DNA of 64,000 nucleotides, taken from the NCBI GenBank assembly GCA_002221725.1, contig NJFT01000014.1, positions 186,001-250,000 on the forward strand. Reading direction: 5' to 3'. The notes under the pieces are model-generated. The model saw only the letters and a list, made by a program, of their open reading frames with translations. It was not told where the DNA came from and did no database searches. Shown piece by piece: positions 1 to 10,742 of this stretch (position 1 is its first letter; each line of letters starts with the position of its first letter). The position numbers were made by a program, and so were the translations under genes. Source of the stretch: Scedosporium boydii (lineage: Eukaryota; Ascomycota; Sordariomycetes; Microascales; Microascaceae).

Positions 1-565
1 GATCGGTTGCCTTGGGCATCTCTTCGAGTCCTTCAACGGCGGTGGAGAGCCGTGTCATCATCTGCTCCATACGACCGCACAGGCCGTCGAGCCTGTCGTA
101 CTGAATGCCCAAGTTAATTGCATCACTGGGATGGTGAGTTAGCCGGCCAGAATATCCATCAATTGATGTAGTGGGGCAATCCCGATCATACCGTCGACTC
201 CTGGCAGCGTTGTCGCTTGCGTCCGAATATATGCATGGAAGCCCACGGTCGTTGCAGAAGTTGCAGGGTGTGTTACCGTTACACTTTTTCTGCACATCTC
301 TTCAGTAAAGGCATGGGCATGCGTAGGAGGGTGCACGGACAAACCTTCTTCTTGCGACAGTTTTCGCATGCCCTCCAGGTTCGGGGCGTACTCCTCGGAG
401 GCGAACGGCCAGGAGAAGACATATTAATGCGCTCCGCTCCTCTCGGGTTCTCTCTAGGATTGTTGCGACGTCGAATAGCGGGGAAAGTCTCGACATTGAG
501 AGGTCCGCCCCGAACTCAAACGACTCTGTCGGACCAAAATCGGACCGGATCTCGGGAAAGTACAT
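1..565 (-). pseudogene. Frameshifted remnant of an unidentified protein gene, cut by the window edge
   Basis: Three consecutive minus-strand reading frames each look coding but do not connect. The first (565 down to about 425) begins MYFPEIRSDFGPTESF. The second (about 420 to 190) runs through YVFSWPFASEEYAPNLEG. The third (about 190 to 1) contains INLGIQYDRLDGLCGRM and is still open at base 1. The second frame seems to need a one-base shift from the first near 421, and the third another shift near 185. An intron (GTATGA near 193, CTAAC branch, CAG near 125) was considered for the second junction, but it does not give the right phase. I do not recognise the family. The mixed acidic and helical composition near the window edge would suit a coiled coil. 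It could be a real gene with unseen introns, but two one-base shifts favour decay. Confidence 0.35.
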
Positions 566-1135
566 TTTCCGACGTATACGTACACGCCCGTCGGATCTGA
601 TCCGCTAGATCCGGGAGAAACGATCAAGTGATATATTGTTTCTAGAACCCTTCTGTATCGAGAGAATCCGGGCGTTTGGCTGTGATTAGTTTATCTTGGC
701 AGGTAACACCGGAGTTGACGCTGAGCGACGGGTCTATGACGATACTATTGGAAGATGTTGTGCTGTCTCTTGAGTTCGCGAGTTGGTGACGAAGTAGTGT
801 ATACCCTAGTGGCGGTACAAACGATGACTGACAATATTGGGCTGGCAGAAGGTGAGGATTGGAACTGCCACCATCTCGTGGCTGATTTTCAGCCACCCCC
901 AGCCACTAATCTTCTCATCTCTCCCCTCCATTACCGATTGCTTGCCCCTTTCCCCGCAACAGCCAGCCCAAGTCCAGCAGCACCTGTATGGAGACGTAAT
1001 GCAGCTGCTTGGCTAGAGACGGGCCGTTGTCACCAGAAAAACACATTACGCAGGTAATCAAGGAAGGAAACGGTTCGAGGAAGAGGCTCGGTGCGTAATT
1101 ATTCTGTTGAATTTTACCGTATCGTAGCTTATCTG
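566..1135. other. Intergenic, upstream of the GATA-factor gene
   Basis: No ORF here has convincing coding character. The stretch lies between the 5' side of the minus-strand relic and the plus-strand GATA-factor gene, so it presumably holds the promoter and 5' leader of the latter. No clear TATA box or repeat was seen. Confidence 0.4.
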
Positions 1136-2845
1136 ATGAATTCAGCAGACCTGCCCGTGGAGACCCAAACGCACTCGGGACCATCACGAAGTCGAAGACA
1201 TCATCAACCTAGAACCTCTCCACAGTCTGAACATATGAATCTTGACGACGACGACTTCGCCGAAAATGTTGCTATACCAGCAGCTATTCCTCTCGCGCCG
1301 GACGCGACAATTCGGCAACAGCAATTGATTTCTCAATTTCGGTCATCTCCGCACCAAAGAACTCAGGACAAACTCACCCATGTTGCCAGACGTCCACAAG
1401 AAACCGGTATTGACAAGCGACGCGTGAGTGTGAAGTTCATTTATAATCGTGATCAAATCATGCTCTTTTTCTTCCGTTCTATATTGGGGCAGGTAGTAGG
1501 CAGCTAACAATATTGATCTAATCAGACTGGAAACTTCAGGCGTCCCACTGATTTCTCGAGTCCAATTCCTGCTACCGCGGACGGAAATTCTGTGTCCAGC
1601 GAGCTCGGTATTGACCCTGGTCTCTATGAATACCGGCTAGATCATTCCGACTCAATCAGTTTCACTCAGATACCTCATCAGCTAGAGCTACCTTGCTTCC
1701 TGGACGCCTTCGACATGGAAAATGACCCGATCAGTACTTGCGGCGGCCCTCGTCGGCAAATCTTCTCCCTCTCTCCTTCAGGCTCCCCGGCGACCCCTGA
1801 CGGACCATTTCCAAAGTTACATGATCAACTTGATGTTCCTCACGCTGGGGAATCCTCCTCGCCAAGATCTGTTTATCAGCAAGCCCTTTCGAGGCCGCGT
1901 CCAATACCTGATAATGAACGGGGAATTTGCTGGGAATTCATGGATACACGCAACCGGAGACCTCAAGATGTACACCCAGGTTCAGGTCTCTTGGGCGATT
2001 CCACGAATCAGCACTTCATCAACGATCTGAATGGCAATCCGATATTCCCTCCTATTGTAGCAGGATTATACCGTTCGGCGAGCTTCGGCACAACCAGTAA
2101 CTCTGGGCACGTTAATCCTAGCCAAACTTTCCAGCGAGACTATCCAGTTCTCTCTCCGGGGGCTAACCTGTTGTGGGAAAATATATTTGGTTTCGGCGCT
2201 CATTCGGAAAATGAAGATGAGGATGGACCACCATTTCCTAACCATAGTGCGAAATCACCCCGAGATTTTTCCTCCAATATGGGCGATTCAGGCATGGGCG
2301 CCGACACTCCTGGCCTCCAGAGGAATGCATCTTTACCTGTGCAACTCAGCACACTGGAAGACGCGAGAGGTGACATTCCTAGCCTCTCTTCAGCTGCGCC
2401 TGAGCGATCTTCTGCCTCCCCTGGCTCCCAAAGTTCCGCAGACAACCTGCAAGAAGCTGCTGGGAATCAAGGACATGGGAACACTTGTATCAATTGCTTC
2501 ACGCAAACCACACCGCTGTGGCGTCGCAATCCTGAAGGACAACCTCTTTGCAATGCATGTGGTCTCTTTATGAAAATTTATAGCGATGTCAGGCCTTTAG
2601 GCTTGAAACCTAATGTCATCGAGCAATCCCATCGTTGCTCCAGGCATTGCCGTAAAGCGTGCTTCAAGGCACGCGCCAAGCGAGGCTCCAGGCGCGGCTC
2701 CAACCATGGCTCCAACTGTAGATCCAACCGTGGCTCAGGTGCCGGTTGGTCGGTTGGTGGAGCAAACACCATACATAAAAGAAGAACGCCGAGGATCCAT
2801 TGGCCGACGCTTCCGATCCCTCCCCGCGACAAGAATCTGACATAG
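1136..2845 (+). CDS. GATA-type zinc-finger transcription factor, AreA/NIT2-like paralogue
   Basis: Predicted nuclear DNA-binding regulator of 535 residues. Two exons, 1136-1423 and 1526-2845, are joined through a 102-bp GTGAGT...CAG intron in phase 0. I chose the ATG at 1136 because the frame upstream has no other ATG. One class IV zinc finger with C-x2-C-x17-C-x2-C spacing sits at C417, C420, C438 and C441. Its core TTPLWRRNPEGQPLCNACG matches AreA/NIT2, the nitrogen-catabolite regulators. The basic tail after the finger diverges (MKIYSDVRPLGLKPNVI instead of the usual LHGVVRPLSLKTDVI type) and continues into a degenerate Arg-Gly-Ser repeat near residues 480-500. The rest is low-complexity Ser/Pro-rich sequence like an activation region. 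At 535 residues it is shorter than typical AreA (over 800). It is probably a paralogue rather than the main nitrogen regulator; further 5' exons cannot be excluded. Confidence 0.8.
2690..2745 (+). repeat. Short degenerate GGCTCCAAC repeat inside the GATA-factor gene
   Basis: Four to five imperfect copies of a nine-base unit (GGCTCCAAC and variants) encode a run of Arg/Asn/His-Gly-Ser triplets just after the zinc-finger basic tail. This looks like in-frame slippage expansion of a low-complexity basic linker. Confidence 0.6.
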
Positions 2846-3852
2846 CCACGGTTGCATCTGATACGGGAGCCACATCACTGCACACCCATCGGAAAACTGT
2901 GCTGATGGTGAGGACGAAAGTGCGAGTCCACTAATCGGCAGTGCTGCTTCATTGAACATAAGACAAATTTTAATATAATTTATTTCGATTCATAGAATTT
3001 CGTGTGAATTAGGTAAAGTTCCACTTCTTTGATCAGGAGAGTAGCCTTTGCTGACGGAAATAAAGACGCCCTTTGTCGCCTGGGGAACGGAGGCGAGCAT
3101 GGCTGAGATGCAACAATCAAAGGGACACTCGGCCTTCAATTGGTTTGGAAGCATGTAATGCTAAACTGGGTGTGCATCTTGATTTGGAGTCTAGACATCT
3201 AAGCGCATAAAGCTACGAAATAGGTCTCGAGGACGAAGGACCTTGAAACAGGATCCGGCGAGGATCGGGCCGTCCTTCCGTATGCTCGCGACAGCACCTG
3301 GGGACAAAGGGATCCACTTGGGACACCCATCCGATGTATATGGCCGACCAAACAGCTGAGGTCACCGGTCCGTCTTCCTTCCACCCAGAGATTAGAAGCT
3401 GACGTGGCCACAACCGACTTTGGCATGATTCATCTCACTTTATCAATGTCTTATCGAGTCTAGAGAGACCCGGGCGACCGAAAGCCATCCGTGACCTGGC
3501 CCTGCCTTCACAAGCACTGCCCCTACAAATTATCATCTTCCCGCCGGAAGCTCAGCGCAAGTATCCAGGGATGGATAAGGTCTTGGTTCCATGCAGAACG
3601 GCTTGACCATCTTAATTATGCAACATTGAAAAGAAACGTCTCTCATTTTACAGTGTCTCCCTAAATGGATTGGTATACATATTGATTTCCACAAAATATG
3701 CCCTTGACGGACACATGAGAAACGCACCCTCTTCTACAAGTCGCATAAATCGATACTGCCTGATACCTGAATTCCGTAAACAGGACGGAAGCGCCAGCGC
3801 CACTGTGGTCCAACAGTCGCGAGAACCGACACCCTCCTACTAGCTTCGTGAG
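2846..3852. other. Intergenic between convergent genes
   Basis: About 1 kb between the 3' ends of the GATA-factor and acyltransferase genes. Only short chance ORFs are present. No RNA gene, repeat or transposon end was seen. Confidence 0.45.
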
Positions 3853-5515
3853 TTATGCCAGCCTATCTAGCTCTTTTTGAACAGTGGTCCAGGCGGAGAG
3901 GGGAAGATAGCCCGTCATCCACACACTTCCAGACCTATCTCTTCCGAGAATGTTAAAGATGTTGCTAGACGTCGGCATCTTCTGGAGCGTCTGACAGTGG
4001 TAATACACTGGCTTCCCGCTCGACCCATCGGCGCTCTTCTCCTTGGTCGGGGAGACGACCGCAGGGCTAAAGTCCACAACGTTAAAGAAGTCGCCCTTTA
4101 GCCAATTGCTAAAGACTACGATGAAGTTGTTCGCCTTTCCGAATCCGGGGCCGTGCCTTTTCTTCTCGTAGCACTCGCGGATGAGACGGGCTTGCGCCCG
4201 TATCTGAGCCTCCGAGGTTTGCTCAGTGATTGTTTGCCGAATGCGGAGGGCGACGTACCCGAGGCTGTTTCCCAGAAGCTCCTTGGCCGGCAGGATCGCG
4301 GTTGCAGACAAAACCAGGTTCTGGACGTAGGCGCCACCGCTCTGGAAAAGCGACTTCAGTCGGCTGCGAAGTTCGAAGACGGTGCCTATCATCACTGGCC
4401 GTGTAGAGTCCACCGGTAGTTCTGAGGCTGCTAGACGGGTTGCCCAGGCCGTGAGAACGTCGCCTGTGCTGACGAATGCAGGGCCGCTCTCAACGTGAAT
4501 TTTCGAGACGTCATCCCGCGCTTCCTGGACCAAAGTGGCTACTGCTGGTTGCGGGAGCACTATAGTTCGAAGGACTCGCGACGTCCAGAGGACATCGACA
4601 AAGAAGTACAAGACGAACATTAGTATCTGCCACGGACCTAACATTTGGTCGGCCAGTGCATACGGCTCCTCTTCAACATCTGGCTCCGCGTCTTCGTACA
4701 AAGGATCAAGAACATTCTCTCGGGCGCCAAGAAGGGGGGCGACTTCCGACTCTTTTCCAGCTAAAACTTGGCTCCACGCCTTGACTAGGGCGTATCGACC
4801 CATAGCGTCGGTCAGGGTATGGGGCCACGAGAGGGAAACAATCGTCGCATCTTGGAATGAGACGATGTGGAGAGCCAGTTGTGGCTCATCGTTTCTCAAG
4901 TAGTCGTAGATAGAGTTTGCGGACGCAGGGTCTTTTGCTAGAGAAGTGAAGTGTTCCGGACCGGGATTTAGAGACGGTGTGCCTGTTACTCGGGGAAACT
5001 GCGAGGCCAGCGGATGTTCTCCGATGTTTATCTCGAACTTGGCATGGGAATATCGAACAGCAGGACGCTCCTCGGAAAACTTTTCCGGGACGTGAATTTC
5101 AAGCTTCCTTCGGCTCTATATAGGGTGGAATATTGTTAGTTTATTCCATCTCCCATCGTATTACATTGTTCGTCTAACACATAGCGACGGGGTTCAGGTT
5201 TTGCTTTACATTCAGCTTCAGCCGTCCACCCAACTTTCGCCAGTCTCCAATTTCCAGAACCCGGGCTAAGGCCGTGCGGAGGGCCTCCGGATCGAGGACT
5301 TCGTCGAACTTCATCGTCCAGCACATGATCATGCTCCGGTTGATGAGCGTATCATCAAAGTAGTGGACAGGATAGACTTCATCGCCGGGTTCGAGTGAAG
5401 GGGAAGGCTCTGGTGTTTCCAGCAGAGTCTCCTGCCGTGCATGTTCTAGCTCTTCTTCAGGCTCCCGGCCAAACAGAGTTGTCCACGGCCGCAAGGCTGC
5501 CGCGAGGATTGACAT
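3853..5515 (-). CDS. HXXXD-type acyltransferase (fungal transferase family)
   Basis: Predicted CoA-dependent O- or N-acyltransferase of 522 residues. Exons are 5515-5210 and 5115-3853, with a 94-bp intron (GTAAAG...CTATATAG) in phase 0. The start is the first in-frame ATG after an upstream stop. The catalytic HXXXD motif is HTLTD at residues 201-205 (context SWPHTLTDAMG). Conserved family stretches such as GNSLGYVALRIRQTI lie in the C-terminal half. The structural DFGWG motif of plant BAHD and trichothecene acetyltransferases is not obvious; VDFSPAVV occupies that place. A hydrophobic segment (about residues 262-280, LMFVLYFFVDVLW) suggests membrane contact, and the N-terminus is also hydrophobic. 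Such enzymes often decorate secondary metabolites, but no backbone synthase is nearby, so the substrate is unknown. Confidence 0.8.
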
Positions 5516-6420
5516 GGTGAATTGCACACACAGAAGATAGGCGTAGATCTGCGGATTGCTGAAGATGACGGCGAAACGTGCCAAGAGCGCACGAACAGCC
5601 AGCCATTTTTATGCTGGCCGAACGGCCCCTGAAATGATCTCCGATCATGGTTCGAAACCCCAAAACTCTGGGTGAAATGGGACGCGTCACGGATTGCGAC
5701 TCGAACCACCGGATATATACGAAATCGTCGTCTCGAGGATTTTGGGACGGGACGACGGTCGTCGACATTCTCATCGAGAATGATGCCATCGCTTTACAGC
5801 GTGACTAATCCGCAATAGAATCCTCAACCATATCTTGGATATATTATCTCGCCGAGTTTGAACGTCGGAGGCCGCGTATTTATCCGTGATATCCCTATCT
5901 CTGCCGGATACGGAAGAAGTGGAGGGGGGAGTCCCGGGAATTTGGGCCGCTGGTAGCCTTTCCGGTGGAGTGGAATGGAAACCGTGGCTTAGGTTGATCT
6001 TACAGTCTTCCGCTTCTCAATATCTGGTCACTGGTGCTCCTTGAGAGGCAAGCCAGGCAGTCTGTGGACCAACATGCGCGACGTTCCTGGGGTTCGCCAA
6101 CTTCAGCATCCAAGCAACTGACGTCATAAGAGGAGGTTCTCAGGCACCATTCCTTCTTTAGACTAGTTGTCAACGATCCATCATAACTGACTAGGATCCA
6201 AGGCATTCACCAAAAAAAATTCTCCAAAACTGCCTGTCACTTCCTCGACGTGATTGGCTAGACCTCATGAAGCTCCAAAGGCGAAGCTTGGGGATTTACA
6301 AGCTCCCCAAGCCTGGGTATAATAAGTCACAGAGGTTGCTACGCAGACTAAACGGTTAACTTTAACATCGATCAACCAGAACCTGAAAAAGAAAAGCCGA
6401 AAAATTATAAAATAAAACGC
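5516..6420. other. Divergent promoter region between acyltransferase and ACR3 genes
   Basis: About 0.9 kb separates the two divergently transcribed genes. It contains only short chance ORFs. A TATA-like TATAATAA lies at 6318-6325, about 95 bp before the ACR3 start. Confidence 0.4.
6318..6325 (+). promoter_or_regulatory. Putative TATA box of the ACR3 gene
   Basis: TATAATAA sits about 95 bp upstream of the ATG at 6421, a reasonable distance for a fungal core promoter with a short leader. This is a sequence match only. Confidence 0.35.
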
Positions 6421-7841
6421 ATGCCTATGAGCTTTGAAGACCGATCTGAGACCAAGAGACCAAATATGTCAACGCTTCTGACAGAAAAGGGAAATCAAAC
6501 AAGGTGCCTTGACGATGACGTTGAGAATCAACATGAACCTACCAAGGATGCCCAATCCAGTTCAAAAGAGCCTCTTCTGAAAGCTCTTGGATGGCTCGAT
6601 CGACTCCTGGCTCTTTGGATATTTCTTGCCATGGCCATAGGAATCATCCTCGGCAACTTTGTCCCATCGACTGGACCTGCTCTTCAAAAAGGAAAGTTTG
6701 CCGATGTCTCGGTTCCCATAGGTAAGTGTGCTGATTCGCATTTTCCTTCTCTCTATCTTCGTTTTCCATTCCTTTCTCTACAACAGGAGCTCAAACTTAC
6801 ATCAATGCTCTAGCCGTCGGACTGTTGGTCATGATGTATCCGATCCTGTGCAAGGTGCGATACGAAACGCTTCACAAACTTCTCGCTCAACGAGCTATGT
6901 GGAAGCAAATCCTCTTCAGCATTATTTTAAACTGGATAGTTGCACCCTTCCTTATGGTACGGTTAATCTCGCTAAGCTGAACGGATACGCTTGTTCTAAC
7001 TTTCTCCTTAGCTTGGACTTGCATGGGCTTTCCTCCCAGACAAAAGCGAACTGCGAGTTGGGCTCATCCTTGTGGGCCTTGGAAGATGTATCGCCATGGT
7101 ATGTTAATTGTCATCCACTTTTAACCTCCCCCCGCCCCCTCACCCCATATCTGCTAGATCATACGCTTATTCGGTGATATTTAGGTCCTCATCTGGAACG
7201 GCCTGGCGGCCGGAGACAGCGAGTATTGTGCCATCCTCGTAGCGATCAACTCCATTCTGCAGATGGTCCTCTTCGCACCACTCGCTGTTTTCTTCATTGG
7301 AGTAATCAGCGGTGAAGAGGGACAGCTGGAGGTGTCATACGAGACTGTTGCCACGAGTGTCGGCGTCTTTTTAGGCATTCCGCTTGGTGCCGCCATCCTC
7401 ACCAGATTCTCCTTGCGCGCCCTGGCCGGACCCGCATGGTACGACCGAGTGTTTCTCCGATTCGCGGCGCCGTGGTCTCTCATCGGTCTGCTATATACGA
7501 TCATTGTCCTCTTCGCGTCCCAAGGCAGGCAAGTCGTCCACCAAATCGTCTCCGTCGTCCGTGTCGCGGCGCCACTTGTGGTTTACTTCATCGCCATTTT
7601 CTTTTTTACCCTTTGCATAGCCAAGAAATTCGGTTTTAGTTACCCTCTATGCGTAACTCAGAGCTTCACCGCAGCGAGCAATAATTTTGAGCTTGCCATT
7701 GCGGTGGCCGTGGCCACGTACGGTCCGGAGAGTGACCAAGCACTGGCCTCGACTGTAGGCCCGCTGATTGAAGTTCCGGTACTTCTGGGCTTGGTGTACG
7801 TTGTCCGGCTTGCTCGCGGGCGGTGGGCTTGGAAGGAGTAG
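6421..7841 (+). CDS. acr3: Arsenite efflux permease ACR3
   Basis: Plasma-membrane As(III) (and possibly Sb(III)) exporter of the bile/arsenite/riboflavin transporter superfamily, 395 residues. Four exons, 6421-6721, 6814-6956, 7012-7098 and 7185-7841, join cleanly through introns of 92, 55 and 86 bp. Sequence hallmarks are LALWIFLAMAIGIILGNFVP in the first helix, GLLVMMYPILCKVRYE, and GLGRCIAMV carrying the conserved thiol Cys174 needed for arsenite transport in characterised ACR3 proteins. Later come SFTAASNNFELAIAVAVATYG and GPLIEVPVLLGLVYVV. Most fungal ACR3 read GLARCIAMV, so Gly for Ala is a small change. Length is normal for the family. No arsenate reductase or ArsM-like methyltransferase is adjacent; the neighbours appear unrelated. 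Confidence 0.95.
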
Positions 7842-8192
7842 TTGGCCCGCGTCGTCTGAGTAACTCTTCAATTTGGCACCTGATTCGGCCCATCGTGGGT
7901 AATCATCCTGCTGGGCGAAGGCAATAGTCAGAGGTCGGAGGCCACTGAAAACGACCCTCTACGGGGAAAGATCGAGGGGGGTGAAGCGATGTCCAACCTT
8001 TACATCTATCACTCCTATCGTGCTCTTCGAGTTAGTATACAGCTTGGCATTGCTGGTTATTGAAATATTAATGTGTTCCCGTTGGGGAAACAAATTAACT
8101 AATGTACAAAAAGTATAAAGTTTTGGGCCCTTTATCAACCAGGCATTCATGAATGAACACGCATGGCACAACGTGCGGGATGAGATCTCCAT
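7842..8192. other. Intergenic between convergent ACR3 and hydrolase genes
   Basis: About 350 bp shared by two convergent 3' ends. No gene or repeat was seen; it presumably holds both polyadenylation regions. Confidence 0.5.
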
Positions 8193-9221
8193 TTAGTTAT
8201 CGAGCCACTTGAGCAGCTTCTTGTGGAACAACTTGGGGTTCGAGATCTGAGGAGCATGACCAAGGTCGGGGAAGCGGATCAAGGTACCATCCTGCAACTG
8301 CTTAACGACCTGGCGACCGAGCTTGTCAAAGTGGCCAAGCTGGGCAGCGACCTCGGGAGGAGCCCACTGGGATCCAATGGCGGTGATATCCTTCTCGCCG
8401 ATCATGAGAAGAGTGCGGGGCTTGAGGTTCTTGAATTCGTGTGCGACAGACTGGGTGAGAACGAGGTCGACAATCCTGGCCTGAATCTTGACGTAGGCGT
8501 CGCGTTCGCTGCCGTAGTAGATGTTGACGAGCATGTTGACCCAGGTATCGTACTCGGGACGCCACTCGTTGACGTAGTAGGCTACCTGCTCATAGCCACG
8601 AATGGATCCGTACGACGATGCGGCCTCGGTGGCGATGGTGGTGTCAATTGATACGTAGGGAACACCCTTGGCAGTATAATCCTCGAGGCCGACGGCGTTG
8701 ACGATGACGAGCTCATTGACGCGCTCAGGGTAAAGCAGACCGAAGCGCGTCGTGAGCATACCACCGACGGAGTGTCCGATGACAGTTACCTTATCGATGC
8801 CGAGGGTGTCGAGGAGCCCGACGGTGTTGTAGGCGAATTGGTGAAGGCTGTACTGGTACCAGTCGGGCTTGGACGACTTGCAGAAGCCGATCTGGTCGGG
8901 CGCGATGACGCGGTAACCGGCCTTGCTCAACTCCTTAATGGTGCCCTCCCACGTGGCGCCGCAAAAGTTCTTTCCGTGCAAGAGAAGGGCGGTCTTGCCG
9001 TTCGGAATCTTGCACGACGGCGCGACATCCATGAAGGCCATCTCCAGCTCTCGGGCTTGAGAGGTGAAGCGGAACAGCTTCACGGGGTAGGGGTAGGTGA
9101 AGTTGGAGCCATTGAGGTCGGCGGGGAAGGGGCCCTCGACAACGGTGCCGTTGGATTGCGCAGCCGCGACGGAGGCGCCGATGGCGACCAGGGCGGCAGA
9201 AATGAACGAAAGGAGCCTCAT
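8193..9221 (-). CDS. Secreted alpha/beta-hydrolase
   Basis: Predicted extracellular serine hydrolase of 342 residues from one exon. The ORF is open further upstream, but I took the ATG at 9221 because it is followed directly by a signal peptide (MRLLSFISAALVAIGASVAAAQ), while the 59 upstream residues look like untranslated leader. The alpha/beta-hydrolase fold is clear: HGKNFCGATW (oxyanion-hole loop near residue 82), nucleophile elbow GHSVGG with Ser151, acid in GEKD (Asp278) and base in LGHAPQ (His322). The fold resembles epoxide hydrolase and haloperoxidase-like lipases, and motif RVIAPDQIGFCKSSKP is typical of that group. Exact substrate (ester, epoxide or lactone) cannot be told. Potential N-glycosylation sites lie near the mature N-terminus. 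Confidence 0.85.
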   Translation of the reverse strand: MRLLSFISAALVAIGASVAAAQSNGTVVEGPFPADLNGSNFTYPYPVKLFRFTSQARELEMAFMDVAPSCKIPNGKTALLLHGKNFCGATWEGTIKELSKAGYRVIAPDQIGFCKSSKPDWYQYSLHQFAYNTVGLLDTLGIDKVTVIGHSVGGMLTTRFGLLYPERVNELVIVNAVGLEDYTAKGVPYVSIDTTIATEAASSYGSIRGYEQVAYYVNEWRPEYDTWVNMLVNIYYGSERDAYVKIQARIVDLVLTQSVAHEFKNLKPRTLLMIGEKDITAIGSQWAPPEVAAQLGHFDKLGRQVVKQLQDGTLIRFPDLGHAPQISNPKLFHKKLLKWLDN

Positions 9222-10238
9222 CGCGAGAGATAGAAGACTGATTTTATGGGTGCGGGGATAATAACGAATGGACGGCGGGAAGGCTCCAGGAAATCGGGAA
9301 GCACTTGCCCGACAGGTGTGGCTTGCAAACACGGAAAGGTACGGAAGGAATGAACGAGAGGCGGAGGATGGGAATGGAAGAAAAAGGGTTCCGTCCAAAA
9401 TTCACAAGAAGGGAAAAAAATGTGAAGGATGGATGGCACGGGATGGGACGACAGATCAATTGATGGGTAATACAGAACTTTGGGGTTGCTGCCAAACATC
9501 AATTGATCAATTTCCATTCGGGAACAGTAGCGCGGCACTGGTGAACCCAAGAAGGACCACGCTAATCTTGTCTCCCTGGCTTCACGACCTGCCTTCTTGG
9601 GATCTCTGTACTGCCAATAATTATAATAATTCAGCACACTTCCGATTCTCCTTCGTGATTGATCAATTGGTCCCTCTCATTCCTGGGCCCGCTGGGGCCA
9701 GCAGTGCCCCAGTGTACATATATAAATTGGCTCTCGACTCCAGCGGGGTATAACACACTCGCCACGGAAAGATCATGGTAATTTCCTCACTTGTGCGCGT
9801 GGACCACCTGAGCAACTGCAGAAGGTGTGTGGAGAAGTTTAAAATGCTGTGGGCCGGAGGCGCCCAATGTCCAGCTTGTCGGTGCCTACGAGATCCCAGA
9901 CAGATCAGAAAAAAGGCCCCAGTTTCTCCCCGGTCAAATCGGAGTCTCGTGTACAAAGTCAAGACAAAAAGAACTCGGAGCACAAAGAAGAGAACCGATC
10001 GTTCAATCAGATGTTGTCCAGCCCGTCGCGAGCCAGAATCAGAGAAAAGGCCGTCGAGCAGACATGGTGAGTAGGTATTCCACTCTCTACACGTAATTAT
10101 CGGTTGACGTCTTGGAGATTAATAGTGCCCAGCCGGCCTAGCCAGGCCATGCAATGGCACACTTTGTGTTGGTTTTTAGCAGGGGTGGCGTACCCTGGCA
10201 TGGCCTGCAGATACGAGAGATTCAAAGGGTTGTAAGGG
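9222..10238. other. Upstream region of the hydrolase gene, with a possible coding relic near 9827-10070
   Basis: The first 400 bp presumably hold the hydrolase leader and promoter. TATATAAA occurs on the plus strand near 9719. From 9827 to 10070 one plus frame reads like coding (for example NVQLVGAYEIPDRSEKRPQF) and ends at a possible donor GTGAGT. It starts with no good ATG and may be an exon of the decayed ORF that follows. No family was recognised. Confidence 0.3.
9454..9508. repeat. 12-bp inverted repeat GATCAATTGATG / CATCAATTGATC
   Basis: GATCAATTGATG at 9454-9465 is exactly reverse-complemented at 9497-9508, with a 31-bp spacer, about 250 bp upstream of the hydrolase ATG. Each arm itself holds the palindrome TCAATTGA, and a related TGATCAAT lies at 9658. 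It could be a regulator site or chance AT-rich palindromes. Confidence 0.4.
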
Positions 10239-10742
10239 TTGTTTCCGCGCTCCCCGTGGGCGGATTGCGACCTTCATAGAGGGAAGAGGGGAGAATGCCA
10301 CCCGACACAATATTACGCTACGACGCTGGCCTTCCAAAAATGCCATGGCTTGCATCAGCAGGGCAGCCAACATGCTGTTCAGAGCGCCCTGAGGCTAAAT
10401 GCCCTGGGCCTCTCTGTCTTGAGGAGGGAGGGAACGTAGGAATGGAGCGACAGCGCAGAGGAGGTATTACAAAAATGCAGAGATGCACCACTAATATTGC
10501 AAAGGGACCTGCAGGATTTAGTGCTATCTGATGAGAAATGGAAGGTCTTCCGGGAGGTGTGGCGGGCAGGGCGGTTTAAGTGCTTGGCTGAGAAGAACGA
10601 CCGACAAAGCAAAATGTTACGGTGGTGGCTTGGGTTTGCAGAGACTCTTGACTGGGATGAGCTGGTCTCACAATATCCGGCCCGCGCGGAGCTGCCCACC
10701 AGTCAATCTTATTGGAGCGAATGTGGCCAGAAGTCCCCCTAA
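10239..10742 (+). pseudogene. ORF interrupted by a single in-frame TAG; unidentified
   Basis: One plus-strand frame is open from 10239 to 10742 except for a TAG at 10437-10439. On both sides it reads like protein. The downstream part contains LQDLVLSDEKWKVFREVW and MLRWWLGFAETLDWDEL, rich in Trp and charged residues as in a folded domain. TAG could come from CAG by one C-to-T change, as RIP produces. There is no ATG at the 5' end, so earlier exons (perhaps 9827-10070) are missing or the copy is truncated. I do not recognise the family. Confidence 0.35.

Noticed and set aside
5640..5690. tRNA-like T-loop GGTTCGAAACC
   Set aside because: The flanking bases do not form an acceptor stem, D-arm or anticodon arm; chance match.
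8223..9233. Plus-strand ORFs opposite the hydrolase gene
   Set aside because: Antisense shadows; the minus strand carries the complete catalytic triad.
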